Positions 16,425 to 24,435 of a stretch of DNA of 64,000 nucleotides are shown piece by piece. Source of the stretch: Candidatus Fimenecus excrementigallinarum (lineage in GTDB: Bacteria; Bacillota; Clostridia; Oscillospirales; Acutalibacteraceae). How positions within the stretch are numbered: position 1 is the stretch's first letter; the number at the start of each line of letters is the position of its first letter. Where the stretch lies: positions 1 through 64,000 of the forward strand of contig DVMW01000037.1 in NCBI GenBank assembly GCA_018714805.1. The letters are read 5' to 3'. A program made the translations under genes and the position numbers. The notes beneath the pieces were generated by a model. The model did no database searches. It was not told the DNA's origin and was given only the letters and a program-made list of their open reading frames with translations.

Positions 16425-17828
16425 TTGCCGACTTTCAGCCTGTACATCGTAACCGACACGCATTATTTTGCCAACTGCCTGGGCGCGTCGGGGCCGGCCT
16501 ATGAACGGCGCAGCCGCACCGACCAGAAATGCGTCGCCGAAACCGGCGCGATTATCGACGCCGGCTTTCAAAAGCTTCTCGACGACGAAGAGACGCAGGT
16601 CATCCTCTTTCCCGGGGATTTGGTGTACCGGGCCGAAAAGCAGAGCCACCTTGAATTCATTGAAAAGCTGCGCCGGCTCAAGGCGGCGGGCAAGCGGCTG
16701 TATGTTTTGACCGCCCGCCACGATTACTGCAACGACGGCAACCACCCGTGCGGCTTTGTCGGGGAAGAAGAGGTTCCCGCCGAGGGCACGCGCCGCGACG
16801 AGCTGCGCGAGCTGTACGCGGACTTCGGCTTTGACGGGGCGTTAAGCGAGCACCGCGAAACGCTTTCGTACGCCGCACGCCTTACAGACGGCGTGCGCGT
16901 GCTGATGCTCAACTGCGACGGGGACAGCAAGGATTTTAAAGGCTTTACGGACGACCAGATGGCCTGGGCAAGGGCGCAAATCGAGGATGCGCGCCAAAAC
17001 GGCGACTATATTTTTGCCGTGACGCACTATCCCCTTTTGCCCGGCTGCCCGATTTTCAAGCTGCTCGACGACGCCCACCTGACCGACTGGGAGACGCGCG
17101 CCGACGAGCTGGCGGACCTCGGCATTGACCTGATTTTCACCGGACATATGCATATGCAAAGCCTCACGGCGCGCACGTCGGCCGGCGGGAACACGATTAC
17201 CGACGTCTGCACCGGGTCCTTTGTCGGCTGCCCGTGCGCCTACCGCAAGGTGACGTTTTCGCCGGGGCAGGCGCATATCGAGTCGTTTACAATTGAAGAT
17301 TTCGACTGGGACAAACAGGGCAAAACCGCCGAGGAATATTTTATCTGGCGCTTCGACCGCATGATTACGGATATTTTGGACGCGATGGCGGACGATTTCG
17401 CCTTTTTTACGCGGCTGTTCGGCGGGCCGGAAAAGAACAAGAAGCTCAAGCTCCCCGTGACCGCCGCCGGCAAGCTCCTGAAAAGGCTGAAGCTGCGCAC
17501 GGTCGGCCGGCTCTTTTTCTTCCGCGTGGACCCGTCCATTGCGGATCGCCTGCTGCGGGACGTCTGCGTGGAATTTGTCCGCAACGTTTTCGTCGGCAAC
17601 GAGCCCTACGTGCCCGGCACGCCGATGTACCGCGCGGTCGATACGCTCTGCCGCCGGCTTTCCCCGGTGCTGCGGCCGCTTGGAAAAAAGCTCGGGCAGA
17701 AGGACCCCGTCTTTTCGGATTTGCGCGCGTTTCTGCTGTCGCTTATCGGCGACGAAAAGCAGCTCGATTATGAAGCCACACTGCCCGTCGGCGTGTGGAA
17801 AGAAACCTTAGGAGGCGACACCCCATGA
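16425..17828 (+). CDS. Metallophosphoesterase with altered GNHD motif
   Basis: The 467-residue protein has a phosphoesterase core: VTDTHYF (D-x-H), FPGDLV (GD), VTHYPL (H) and TGHMHMQ (GHxH). The fourth motif, normally GNHD, reads TARHDY, so the metal-bridging Asn is missing while His-Asp remain. The C-terminal 170 residues are helical and unassigned. A TTG at 16425 is taken as start because GAGGTGA (16413-16419) lies five bases before it; a GTG at 16416 would sit in that site. The stop overlaps the next ATG (ATGA), coupling it to an MFS transporter, so its substrate may be what that transporter imports. No signal peptide seen. Confidence 0.82.
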   Translation: MPTFSLYIVTDTHYFANCLGASGPAYERRSRTDQKCVAETGAIIDAGFQKLLDDEETQVILFPGDLVYRAEKQSHLEFIEKLRRLKAAGKRLYVLTARHDYCNDGNHPCGFVGEEEVPAEGTRRDELRELYADFGFDGALSEHRETLSYAARLTDGVRVLMLNCDGDSKDFKGFTDDQMAWARAQIEDARQNGDYIFAVTHYPLLPGCPIFKLLDDAHLTDWETRADELADLGIDLIFTGHMHMQSLTARTSAGGNTITDVCTGSFVGCPCAYRKVTFSPGQAHIESFTIEDFDWDKQGKTAEEYFIWRFDRMITDILDAMADDFAFFTRLFGGPEKNKKLKLPVTAAGKLLKRLKLRTVGRLFFFRVDPSIADRLLRDVCVEFVRNVFVGNEPYVPGTPMYRAVDTLCRRLSPVLRPLGKKLGQKDPVFSDLRAFLLSLIGDEKQLDYEATLPVGVWKETLGGDTP

Positions 17829-19312
17829 GCAAGCCCGCAAAAGCCGGTACGCTCGCTTCGGCAGGCGGCAAAAAGTACCTGCAGACAAAGGAATGGATTT
17901 TCTATCTTTTGGCGGTATTCTTTTTCTCGGCCATGACCGGCATGGTCAACTCCTACCGCCGCGCGTACCTCGTCGACGTTCTGCTGCTGCCCAACGACCA
18001 GCTTTCCTTTTTCAACGGCTTTACGCAGGCGGCGGGGTACGTCCTCTCCTTTTTATACGCGCTGATTCTCGACAACAAAAAGGTAAAGAACAACCAGAAA
18101 TTCAAGCCCCTCGGCCTTTTGGCCGCCATCCCCTGCGGCGTGGTAACGGCGCTAATCTTCTGGACGCCGGACTTTGTGCAGCAAAATCCGAGCGTGCTGA
18201 TGGTCTGGCTCTGCGCGCTCGCCCTTATCCAGGGGTGCGCGACGTATTTCGGCGGCACCATCACCATGGCGGCCGCCGTCATGACGCCCAACGACAAGGA
18301 GCGCGAGCAGCTGCTTTCGTTCCGCGGCATTTCCAGCGCCATCGGCAACTCCGCGCCGCTGGTGATTGTACTGGTCGTCGCCGCAATCGTCAAAGCCGGG
18401 AACGGCGGGCAGGAAAACCCCGCGCTCTCCTATTTCATCTCCGCCATTCTCTGCGGCATTGTCGGTTCCGTTACCATGCTGCTGGGTATGTCCGCGCTCA
18501 AGGAGCGCCTCGTATACCGCGCCGAGCGCAAAAATCCCTTTAAGGGGCTTGCGGCGGTCTTTCGCAGCAAGCACGCGTGGGTCATCCTCATCAGCGAATT
18601 CCTCAAATCCTTCCGTGCCATTGCCACCTATATGGAGCCCTTCATTGCGGCGGCCATTTTGGGCAGCTCCAGCCAGACCGTGCTGTTCGCCCTGCCCGTC
18701 GGCGTGGGCACGATGGTCGGTATGCTTATCATCAGCCGGCTTTTAAAGCGGTACACGAGCCGCGTGCTGTACATTGCCTCCGGCATTTATTCGGTCTGCA
18801 TCAACGTCGTGGCGTTCGGCGTGGGGTACGCGTACTTAACGCACATGGAAGCCCTGCCGTGGCTGAACTATCTGTTTATTGTCTGCCTGTTCGGCACCGG
18901 CATCCAGTTCGGCGCGTCAAACCTGCTGCCGGAGATGTTCAAGGCCGACGTGCTCGACGACATCGAGCTGAAAACCGGCACGCGCCTGGACGCAAGCCTC
19001 GGGTTCTTTATCGGCATCGGCAGCACGATAAGCGGCGTGATTGCGAACTCCTTAGTCCCGCACATTCTGTACGGCGACAATTCCATCATCCTGTACCAGC
19101 AGGGCCTGGGCGACGGGACCATGCAGACGCTGCACACAAAAATCATGCTGCTGCTGTTCTACACGGTGTTCCACGGCATTATGATGCTGCTTGCGGGCCT
19201 GCCCTTCCTGTTCTATAAGCTCTCCGGCAAGGAGGCGCAGCGCGTGCACGAAGCGGTGCTCAAGCAGCGCGAGGCGCTCGCCAAGGAGACCGGGATTCAA
19301 AACGTAGAATAA
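17825..19312 (+). CDS. MFS transporter, possibly glycoside/cation symporter-like
   Basis: The 495-residue protein has about 12 transmembrane helices with a central cytosolic loop (around residues 225-245) and a charged C-terminal tail. The pattern, including LLPEMFKADVLDDIELKTGTR in the second half, resembles the GPH/MFS_2 sugar-symporter branch, where a DxxE-type motif sits between helices 10 and 11. It probably imports an organic solute. Start ATG 17825 overlaps the stop of the phosphoesterase gene, and GGAGG lies upstream. The upstream AraC regulator may control both. Substrate unknown. Confidence 0.85.
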   Translation: MSKPAKAGTLASAGGKKYLQTKEWIFYLLAVFFFSAMTGMVNSYRRAYLVDVLLLPNDQLSFFNGFTQAAGYVLSFLYALILDNKKVKNNQKFKPLGLLAAIPCGVVTALIFWTPDFVQQNPSVLMVWLCALALIQGCATYFGGTITMAAAVMTPNDKEREQLLSFRGISSAIGNSAPLVIVLVVAAIVKAGNGGQENPALSYFISAILCGIVGSVTMLLGMSALKERLVYRAERKNPFKGLAAVFRSKHAWVILISEFLKSFRAIATYMEPFIAAAILGSSSQTVLFALPVGVGTMVGMLIISRLLKRYTSRVLYIASGIYSVCINVVAFGVGYAYLTHMEALPWLNYLFIVCLFGTGIQFGASNLLPEMFKADVLDDIELKTGTRLDASLGFFIGIGSTISGVIANSLVPHILYGDNSIILYQQGLGDGTMQTLHTKIMLLLFYTVFHGIMMLLAGLPFLFYKLSGKEAQRVHEAVLKQREALAKETGIQNVE

Positions 19313-19322
19313 GACGATTGAA

Positions 19323-19356
19323 AACCCCCGCCGCGAAAATGCCGCCGGCGGGGGTT
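19323..19356 (+). terminator. Hairpin after the MFS gene
   Basis: AACCCCCGCCG (19323-19333) pairs with CGGCGGGGGTT (19346-19356). The U-tract is short (TTCT). Confidence 0.65.
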
Positions 19357-19370
19357 CTGCACACAAAAGG

Positions 19371-19399
19371 AAAAGCCCTTCGCAAAGAAGGGCTTTTTT
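19371..19399 (-). terminator. Terminator of the 5S rRNA gene (bidirectional)
   Basis: AAAAGCCCTTC (19371-19381) pairs with GAAGGGCTTTTTT (19387-19399). On the minus strand it follows the 5S 3' end by a few bases and ends in TTTTCCTTTT. Confidence 0.85.
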
Positions 19400-19401
19400 G
19401 A

Positions 19402-19519
<118 letters not shown>

Positions 19520-19561
19520 GCATTGGGAAGGCGTTTGACCGCTTTCCCAAGCGCGAGAGAA

Positions 19562-19590
19562 AGTATAGCATACCCTTTCCGAAAAAGCAA
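19562..19590 (-). promoter_or_regulatory. Dedicated promoter of the 5S gene
   Basis: On the minus strand TTGCTT (complement of 19585-19590), 17-base spacer ending in TGC (extended -10), TATACT (complement of 19562-19567). The predicted start is about 35 bases upstream of the mature 5S end, leaving a leader containing an inverted repeat (TTGGGAAAG and CTTTCCCAA type) that could guide processing. Confidence 0.75.
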
Positions 19591-19620
19591 GCCTTTTTTC
19601 AAAAAAATTTGAAAAAAATC

Positions 19621-20121
19621 TCAGCCGGCGTCGTTTGCATAGACGTGCTCTATCACGCCGACATACATCCGGTGGTAATCCCCCGTGTACCACTTCGCAA
19701 TATCCGGGTCCAAAAAGCCGTCGGGCGCAAGGTCCCAGTACGCCGCCTTTTTGCAGACGATGGTCACGTTGGCCTGCGCAAAGCCGACCGCACCGTCCAG
19801 CGGCTCCGGGGCAAGCCCCGTTTCGGCGCATTTGTCCGTATCGCGGCCGGACTTTTTCCCGCAGAGCCCCAGCTCCGCCTTGTACGCGCCGCCGAAAAAG
19901 CTGAGCGTAAAGCGGTCGTATTTTTCCATAAATTCCCGCGTGTACCGCTGCGGGCGCACAAAGACGAACACAACGTCGCGCCCCCAAAGCTCGCCGACGC
20001 CGCCCCAGCTGACGGTCATCGTGTTAAAGTCGCCCGGCACGCCCGCCGTCAGCAGCGCCCAGTCGTCCGCAATCATTTTGACCGGGGATTCCTTCAGGTC
20101 CTTTACCGATATTTCCTGCAT
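19621..20121 (-). CDS. Flavin reductase / flavoredoxin-like flavoprotein
   Basis: The 166-residue protein fits the FMN-binding split-barrel flavin reductase domain: DWALLTAGVPGDFNTMTVSWGG at residues 20-42 is the flavin-binding segment, and FVRPQRYTREFM and FTLSFF are typical following motifs. Members use NAD(P)H or ferredoxin to reduce flavin or serve as electron carriers in anaerobes. It starts at an ATG preceded by AAGGAGG. It is monocistronic, between the 5S gene and the HtrA-like gene. The physiological partner is not evident. Confidence 0.85.
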   Translation of the reverse strand: MQEISVKDLKESPVKMIADDWALLTAGVPGDFNTMTVSWGGVGELWGRDVVFVFVRPQRYTREFMEKYDRFTLSFFGGAYKAELGLCGKKSGRDTDKCAETGLAPEPLDGAVGFAQANVTIVCKKAAYWDLAPDGFLDPDIAKWYTGDYHRMYVGVIEHVYANDAG

Positions 20122-20209
20122 ACAGGTCGCCTCCTTTTGTCTTCTTTATCATAATACGCGCCCGCGCAAAGCGCAAGACCTTTTCTTTGCCCGGTGCGCG
20201 GAAATAGAC

Positions 20210-20243
20210 GGAGCACCGGCGCGTGCCGATGCTCCACTTTTTT
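20210..20243 (+). terminator. Hairpin with U-tract on the plus strand
   Basis: GGAGCACCGGC (20210-20220) pairs imperfectly with GCCGATGCTCC (20225-20235), followed on the plus strand by ACTTTTTTCT. No plus-strand gene ends before it; the neighbouring genes are both minus-strand. It could block antisense transcription or act as a weak minus-strand stop for the HtrA-like gene. Confidence 0.45.
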
Positions 20244-20348
20244 CTATATTTACAATCCATAGGACGCCAAGCGACGGCCAATCGCCCGGCTTTGGGCAGG
20301 GGCTTCCCCGCCCTGCGGCAAGCCGCCCTCGGGCTGCGCCCGATAGCG

Positions 20349-21956
20349 TCAGCTGCCGTAACCGTAAGCGCCGAACGGATTATAATAGCTTTGCGAGGTC
20401 GGTTCTGCGGAGGCGGTGTCGCCGCGGTCCTCCACAAGCTTGACCGATACCTCAAAGGTATGGATGGCGTAATTGTCTGCGGCGTCCACGCGGCAGAGGG
20501 TCAGCCGCAGCGTGTCGCCGACGTTGGATTCCTCAATCAAATCCGCCAAAAGGTCCGTCGAGGTCAAATCCTCCCCGTTGACCCGGATAATCATGTCGCC
20601 GGGCTGGGCGTCCGTGCCGTTGAGCTCGCTTTCCGCATTGATGGACTGGATAACAAGCGTGCCGTCCGGCAGGTCGTTTGCGCCGACCAGCATACTGTAC
20701 AGCTGGTTGGAGGAGGCCGGGAAGTAGTTGATGCCCAATTTCGGCCGGTTGGTCACATAGCCGTGCGCGACAAGGTCGTCAAACACGTCCTTGACCGTCA
20801 CGCTCGGTACGGCGAAGCCCATGCCCTCATAGTTGGTGCTGGCAATTTTCGAGGAATTGATGCCAACAAGCTGCCCGTAGGCGTTGACGAGCGCCCCGCC
20901 GGAGTTGCCGGGGTTGATAGCCGCCGTATGCTGGATGCACAGACGCTCGTAGCCGATGTCGCTCTCCACCGGCCGGGAAATGGCGGAGACCATGCCGTTC
21001 GTAAAGGAGTTCGCAAACGCCACGCCGCCGGGGTTCCCGATGGCATAGACCGTTTCCCCTACGGAAAGGCTGTCGGAATCGCCGAATTCCATTGCCGTGA
21101 GCCCCGACGCCCGGATGCTCAGCACCCCGATATCGGTCTTGGAATCGTAGCCGACGACCGTCGCGTCATACTGCGTTTCGTCATACAGCTGGACCTTAAC
21201 GGTCTGCCCGTCGCTAATGACGTGCGCGCAGGTCACAATGTAGGTGTACGTCCCGGTGCTGTCCTCCCCGACGATGACCCCGGAGCCCTGCCCGGCAAGC
21301 GCTTCGTTGGAAAACGCGCTGCTGGCATACACCAAAATGCCGACGGAGGATTTTTGCACCTTTTCGTAAACGCCCTTGGCGGTCAGCGCACCGTCTGCGC
21401 CGGTCGACGCCGCCGTCGGCGATTCATGGATTTCCGCCACGGAAGTATCCGGCGTCGTCTCCGCCTTGGGCGCGCGGCTGCGCACCAGCGCCACTGCGCC
21501 GACCGCAATCGCCGCGACCATCACGACCGCCACGACCGCGCCGAAAATCTTGGCGCCGCGCCTGCCGTGCTTCGCCTCGTTCGGATGCACCGCCTTTTTC
21601 TGCGGAGCGGAATACCACACGTTCGGATTCGGGGCGGGATTCGGGTTCGGGTTCGCCCCCTGCCCGTACGGCGGAACCGGCGCGCCGCCCGGCGTCGGGT
21701 TCGCATAATGCGGGTTCCCGTAAAAATTGGGGTTTTGCGGCGGCGTATACGGCCGTCCGCCCTGCTGCGGGCCGGGCGTCTGCTGCGCGCCGGGCGTCTG
21801 CTGCGGGCCGGGCGTCTGCTGCGGGTCTGCCGCGCTCTGCTGCGCACCTGCCGCATTCTGCTGCGCATTGGATTCCGGCTGCCCCTGCGCTTCCCGTTGT
21901 GCGGGGTCCCTGTCGGCCGCCTCGTCCCGGCGGAAATCCTGTTCGTTTCTATCCAT
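20349..21956 (-). CDS. HtrA/DegP-type membrane-anchored serine protease
   Basis: The 535-residue protein has a long, disordered cytosolic N-terminus with Gln/Pro repeats (QQTPGPQQTPGA type, about residues 45-70) and Asn/Pro/Gly-rich stretches, one transmembrane helix near residues 135-157, a trypsin-like domain and a C-terminal PDZ domain (about 410-510). The catalytic triad is visible: His in TCAHV near 241, Asp in KTDIGV near 271, Ser in GNSGGAL near 350. It degrades or refolds damaged exported proteins. ATG 21956 has a GGGAGG site; the longer frame above it is a shadow. It lies downstream of a two-component system, as surface-stress proteases often do. Confidence 0.93.
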   Translation of the reverse strand: MDRNEQDFRRDEAADRDPAQREAQGQPESNAQQNAAGAQQSAADPQQTPGPQQTPGAQQTPGPQQGGRPYTPPQNPNFYGNPHYANPTPGGAPVPPYGQGANPNPNPAPNPNVWYSAPQKKAVHPNEAKHGRRGAKIFGAVVAVVMVAAIAVGAVALVRSRAPKAETTPDTSVAEIHESPTAASTGADGALTAKGVYEKVQKSSVGILVYASSAFSNEALAGQGSGVIVGEDSTGTYTYIVTCAHVISDGQTVKVQLYDETQYDATVVGYDSKTDIGVLSIRASGLTAMEFGDSDSLSVGETVYAIGNPGGVAFANSFTNGMVSAISRPVESDIGYERLCIQHTAAINPGNSGGALVNAYGQLVGINSSKIASTNYEGMGFAVPSVTVKDVFDDLVAHGYVTNRPKLGINYFPASSNQLYSMLVGANDLPDGTLVIQSINAESELNGTDAQPGDMIIRVNGEDLTSTDLLADLIEESNVGDTLRLTLCRVDAADNYAIHTFEVSVKLVEDRGDTASAEPTSQSYYNPFGAYGYGS

Positions 21957-22098
21957 ACTGCAACGCCTCCCAGCGTAGAATTCCGTTTGACAGGCTTTAT
22001 CATAGCCGGCGGATATTAACCCGATGTGAACGCGGTTTGAAAAAAGATTGCGCACTTGTAAACAAACATCCTGCGCCCGGCGCTTGAGCTGCCGCTCG

Positions 22099-23622
22099 TT
22101 AAGGAAGCGGCCGTTCGGGCAGCGTAAAGGAAAACTCCACATACGCGCTGCCGTCGCTTTTGGCGGTAATGGTGCCGCCGTGCATTTCCACAATCGTCTT
22201 GCAGATATAAAGCCCGAGCCCCGCGCCCTTTGTATCATAGCTGCGGGATTTGTCGACCTTATAGAACCGCTCGAACACACGCGACAGCTCCTCCGAGGAA
22301 ATGCCCGCCGTCCCGGTGTTCCGAATGGATACGGTCGTGCCCTCGCCCGGCGCCTGCCGGACCGCCACAAAAATGGAGCCGTTTTCCGTGAATTTCACGG
22401 CATTGTCAATCAGGTTGTAAATCACCTGGTGCAGCAAATCGCGGTCGGCGACGATGTACGTCGGCTCGAGCGCGTCGAGCCCGAGGACCTCAATGTTTTT
22501 ACGCGCAATGAGCTGCTCGAAGCTGAGCATACTGTCAAAAATATCCCGGCACACGTCGAACCGTTTCGGCTGCAGCTGCAGCTCCCCCGCTTCAATCTTG
22601 GACATATTGAGCATGGAGGTGACAAGCCGGGAAAGCCGCTTGGTTTCGTCGGAGACGATGCGCAGGTAGTGGTTCTGCCGCGCCGGTTCAATCGTGCCGT
22701 CCAAAATCCCGTCGATAAAGCCGCCGATGGTCGTCATGGGCGTTTTGAGCTCATGGGAAACGTTGGCGACAAAGCTGCGGCGCGTGCTCTCCTGCAAGGC
22801 GAGCGAATCCGCCATGCGGTTGAACGCCTCCATGAGCTCGGCCAGCTCGTCCCGGCCGCGCACCGTGACGCGCGGGCTGAAATCCCCCGCCGCGTATGCC
22901 TTGGTCGCCTTGGACATTTCTTTCAGCGGCCGGACCAGGTTCGCCGTGAACAGGTATATCACGGCAAAGCCGATGCACAGCGCCAGCAGCGAGGCGAAGG
23001 CGAACAGCCGCAGCATATTGAAGAAATAGCCCTGGAAGCTTAAATTCAGCGGTTCCACGGCAAAAATGTATCCGGCAACCGCCCCGTGCACCACCACCGG
23101 CTCCGCCGCCGCAAGATGCGTGCTCTCATACAGCCCGTCGAGCGTCCCGCGGGCAAAATACCCGCCCTTCGCCGCCTCGCGCAGAACCTCCTGCGGCACG
23201 GTATAGGCGCTGTGGATGTCGCAGACGCCGTCGTTGCGCACAACCAGGTCGGAGGACAAAATATCCTTGCACAAAATAATCTTGCCGTCCGGGTCGCACA
23301 TGAACACGTCCGCGCCAATCGCCTCCGACACGGTCGACAGGTCGTTGCAGATGAAGATGACCGACCCCTGCGGCTCGTCGCGCAGCCAGGAGGACAGCAC
23401 CTGCGCCGTCGACTGCGACACGGTCTTGGCGTTTTCCTGCAGCAGCACGGCCGTCTGGTCGCTCCAGTAATTCATCAGAAACAGGCCGAGCGTGACGCCC
23501 AGCGCCGCAAAGCAGATGGTCACAATCACCAAAAAAACCGAAAAATATTTGACAAACAGGGACTGGTGGCTGAAACGCAGATATGCCCGGCGGGCAAACG
23601 CACGAAAACGACCCTTTTGCAT
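22099..23622 (-). CDS. Sensor histidine kinase
   Basis: The 507-residue protein has two transmembrane segments (about 25-50 and 205-228) enclosing an extracellular sensor domain of about 155 residues, then HAMP (about 229-282), a dimerisation domain with the phospho-accepting His in NVSHELKTP near residue 290, and an HATPase domain with N (LIDNAVKF), G1 (GAGLGLYICK) and related boxes. It starts three bases after the response regulator stop, so the two form an operon. The adjacent HtrA-like protease suggests an envelope-stress role like that of CssRS, but the sensor domain gives no ligand clue. Confidence 0.95.
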   Translation of the reverse strand: MQKGRFRAFARRAYLRFSHQSLFVKYFSVFLVIVTICFAALGVTLGLFLMNYWSDQTAVLLQENAKTVSQSTAQVLSSWLRDEPQGSVIFICNDLSTVSEAIGADVFMCDPDGKIILCKDILSSDLVVRNDGVCDIHSAYTVPQEVLREAAKGGYFARGTLDGLYESTHLAAAEPVVVHGAVAGYIFAVEPLNLSFQGYFFNMLRLFAFASLLALCIGFAVIYLFTANLVRPLKEMSKATKAYAAGDFSPRVTVRGRDELAELMEAFNRMADSLALQESTRRSFVANVSHELKTPMTTIGGFIDGILDGTIEPARQNHYLRIVSDETKRLSRLVTSMLNMSKIEAGELQLQPKRFDVCRDIFDSMLSFEQLIARKNIEVLGLDALEPTYIVADRDLLHQVIYNLIDNAVKFTENGSIFVAVRQAPGEGTTVSIRNTGTAGISSEELSRVFERFYKVDKSRSYDTKGAGLGLYICKTIVEMHGGTITAKSDGSAYVEFSFTLPERPLP

Positions 23623-23625
23623 GGT

Positions 23626-24318
23626 TTATTCCTTCGTTTCGAATTTATATCCGACGCCCCAAACCGTTTTGAGGTCCCATTTGTCGGAAACGCCCTCCAG
23701 CTTTTCGCGCAGGCGCTTGACGTGCACGTCGACCGTGCGGGAATCGCCGTAGTAATCAAAGCCCCACACCTCGTCGAGCAGCTGGTCGCGCGTAAAGACG
23801 CGGTTCGGGTTGGAGGCAAGGTGATAAATGAGCTCCAGCTCCTTCGGCGGCGTGTCCACCGGCTTGCCGTTGACCTTCATCTCGTAATTCGTAAGGTTGA
23901 TGCTTAAATTCTCGTAGTGGACCTCTTTGACGCTCTCCGCGGCGGGGCCGGCACTCGTGCGGCGCAGCACCGCCTTGATGCGCGCAACCATCTCCTTCGT
24001 ATCAAAGGGCTTGGTCATATAATCGTCCGCGCCGAGCTCGAGCCCGAGGACCTTGTCGAACGTCTCGCCCTTGGCCGTCAGCATGATGATGGGCTTGTCG
24101 GAAAACTTGCGAATCTCCCGGCAGACCTGCCAGCCGTCGAGCTTGGGCAGCATAATGTCGAGAATGGTCAAATCCGGGTTTTCCTGTTTAAAGGCGTTGA
24201 CCGCCGAGACGCCGTCGTTCACGCTTTTGACCGCGTACCCTTCCTTTTCCAGATACAGCCGCAAAAGCTCGCAGATGTTCTGGTCATCGTCTACAATCAA
24301 AATCTTTTCGTTGGCCAT
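23626..24318 (-). CDS. OmpR/PhoB-family response regulator
   Basis: The 230-residue protein has an N-terminal receiver with acidic residues D10/D11, phospho-acceptor D54 (LTILDIMLP), T81 and K103 (MTKPFD), then a winged-helix DNA-binding domain (about 130-230) with the RTVDVHVKRLREKL recognition helix. It is phosphorylated by the kinase encoded immediately downstream. The upstream region contains a palindrome, GTTTTCC-n7-GGAAAAC (24362-24382), centred on a TATGAT -10-like box; this may be an autoregulatory site. Confidence 0.95.
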   Translation of the reverse strand: MANEKILIVDDDQNICELLRLYLEKEGYAVKSVNDGVSAVNAFKQENPDLTILDIMLPKLDGWQVCREIRKFSDKPIIMLTAKGETFDKVLGLELGADDYMTKPFDTKEMVARIKAVLRRTSAGPAAESVKEVHYENLSINLTNYEMKVNGKPVDTPPKELELIYHLASNPNRVFTRDQLLDEVWGFDYYGDSRTVDVHVKRLREKLEGVSDKWDLKTVWGVGYKFETKE

Positions 24319-24361
24319 GCTGTCGCACCCTTTCCGTCTTTATGAGATATGCCGCAGTTCC

Positions 24362-24382
24362 GTTTTCCATCATACGGAAAAC
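24362..24382 (-). promoter_or_regulatory. Palindrome over the -10 region of the two-component operon
   Basis: GTTTTCC (24362-24368) and GGAAAAC (24376-24382) flank seven bases that contain TATGAT on the minus strand (complement of 24369-24374). No good -35 box is at the right distance, which suits an activator- or repressor-controlled promoter. Inference only. Confidence 0.4.
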
Positions 24383-24435
24383 TTGCGGACAGTTTGTGAA
24401 CAAAGAAAAAATTTTCCATAAACCCCGGGGCTTCG

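Noticed and set aside
20223-22019. 598-residue plus-strand ORF opposite the HtrA-like gene
   Set aside because: Arg/His/Gly-rich composition without domains; it is the antisense shadow of a GC-rich gene with a full catalytic triad.
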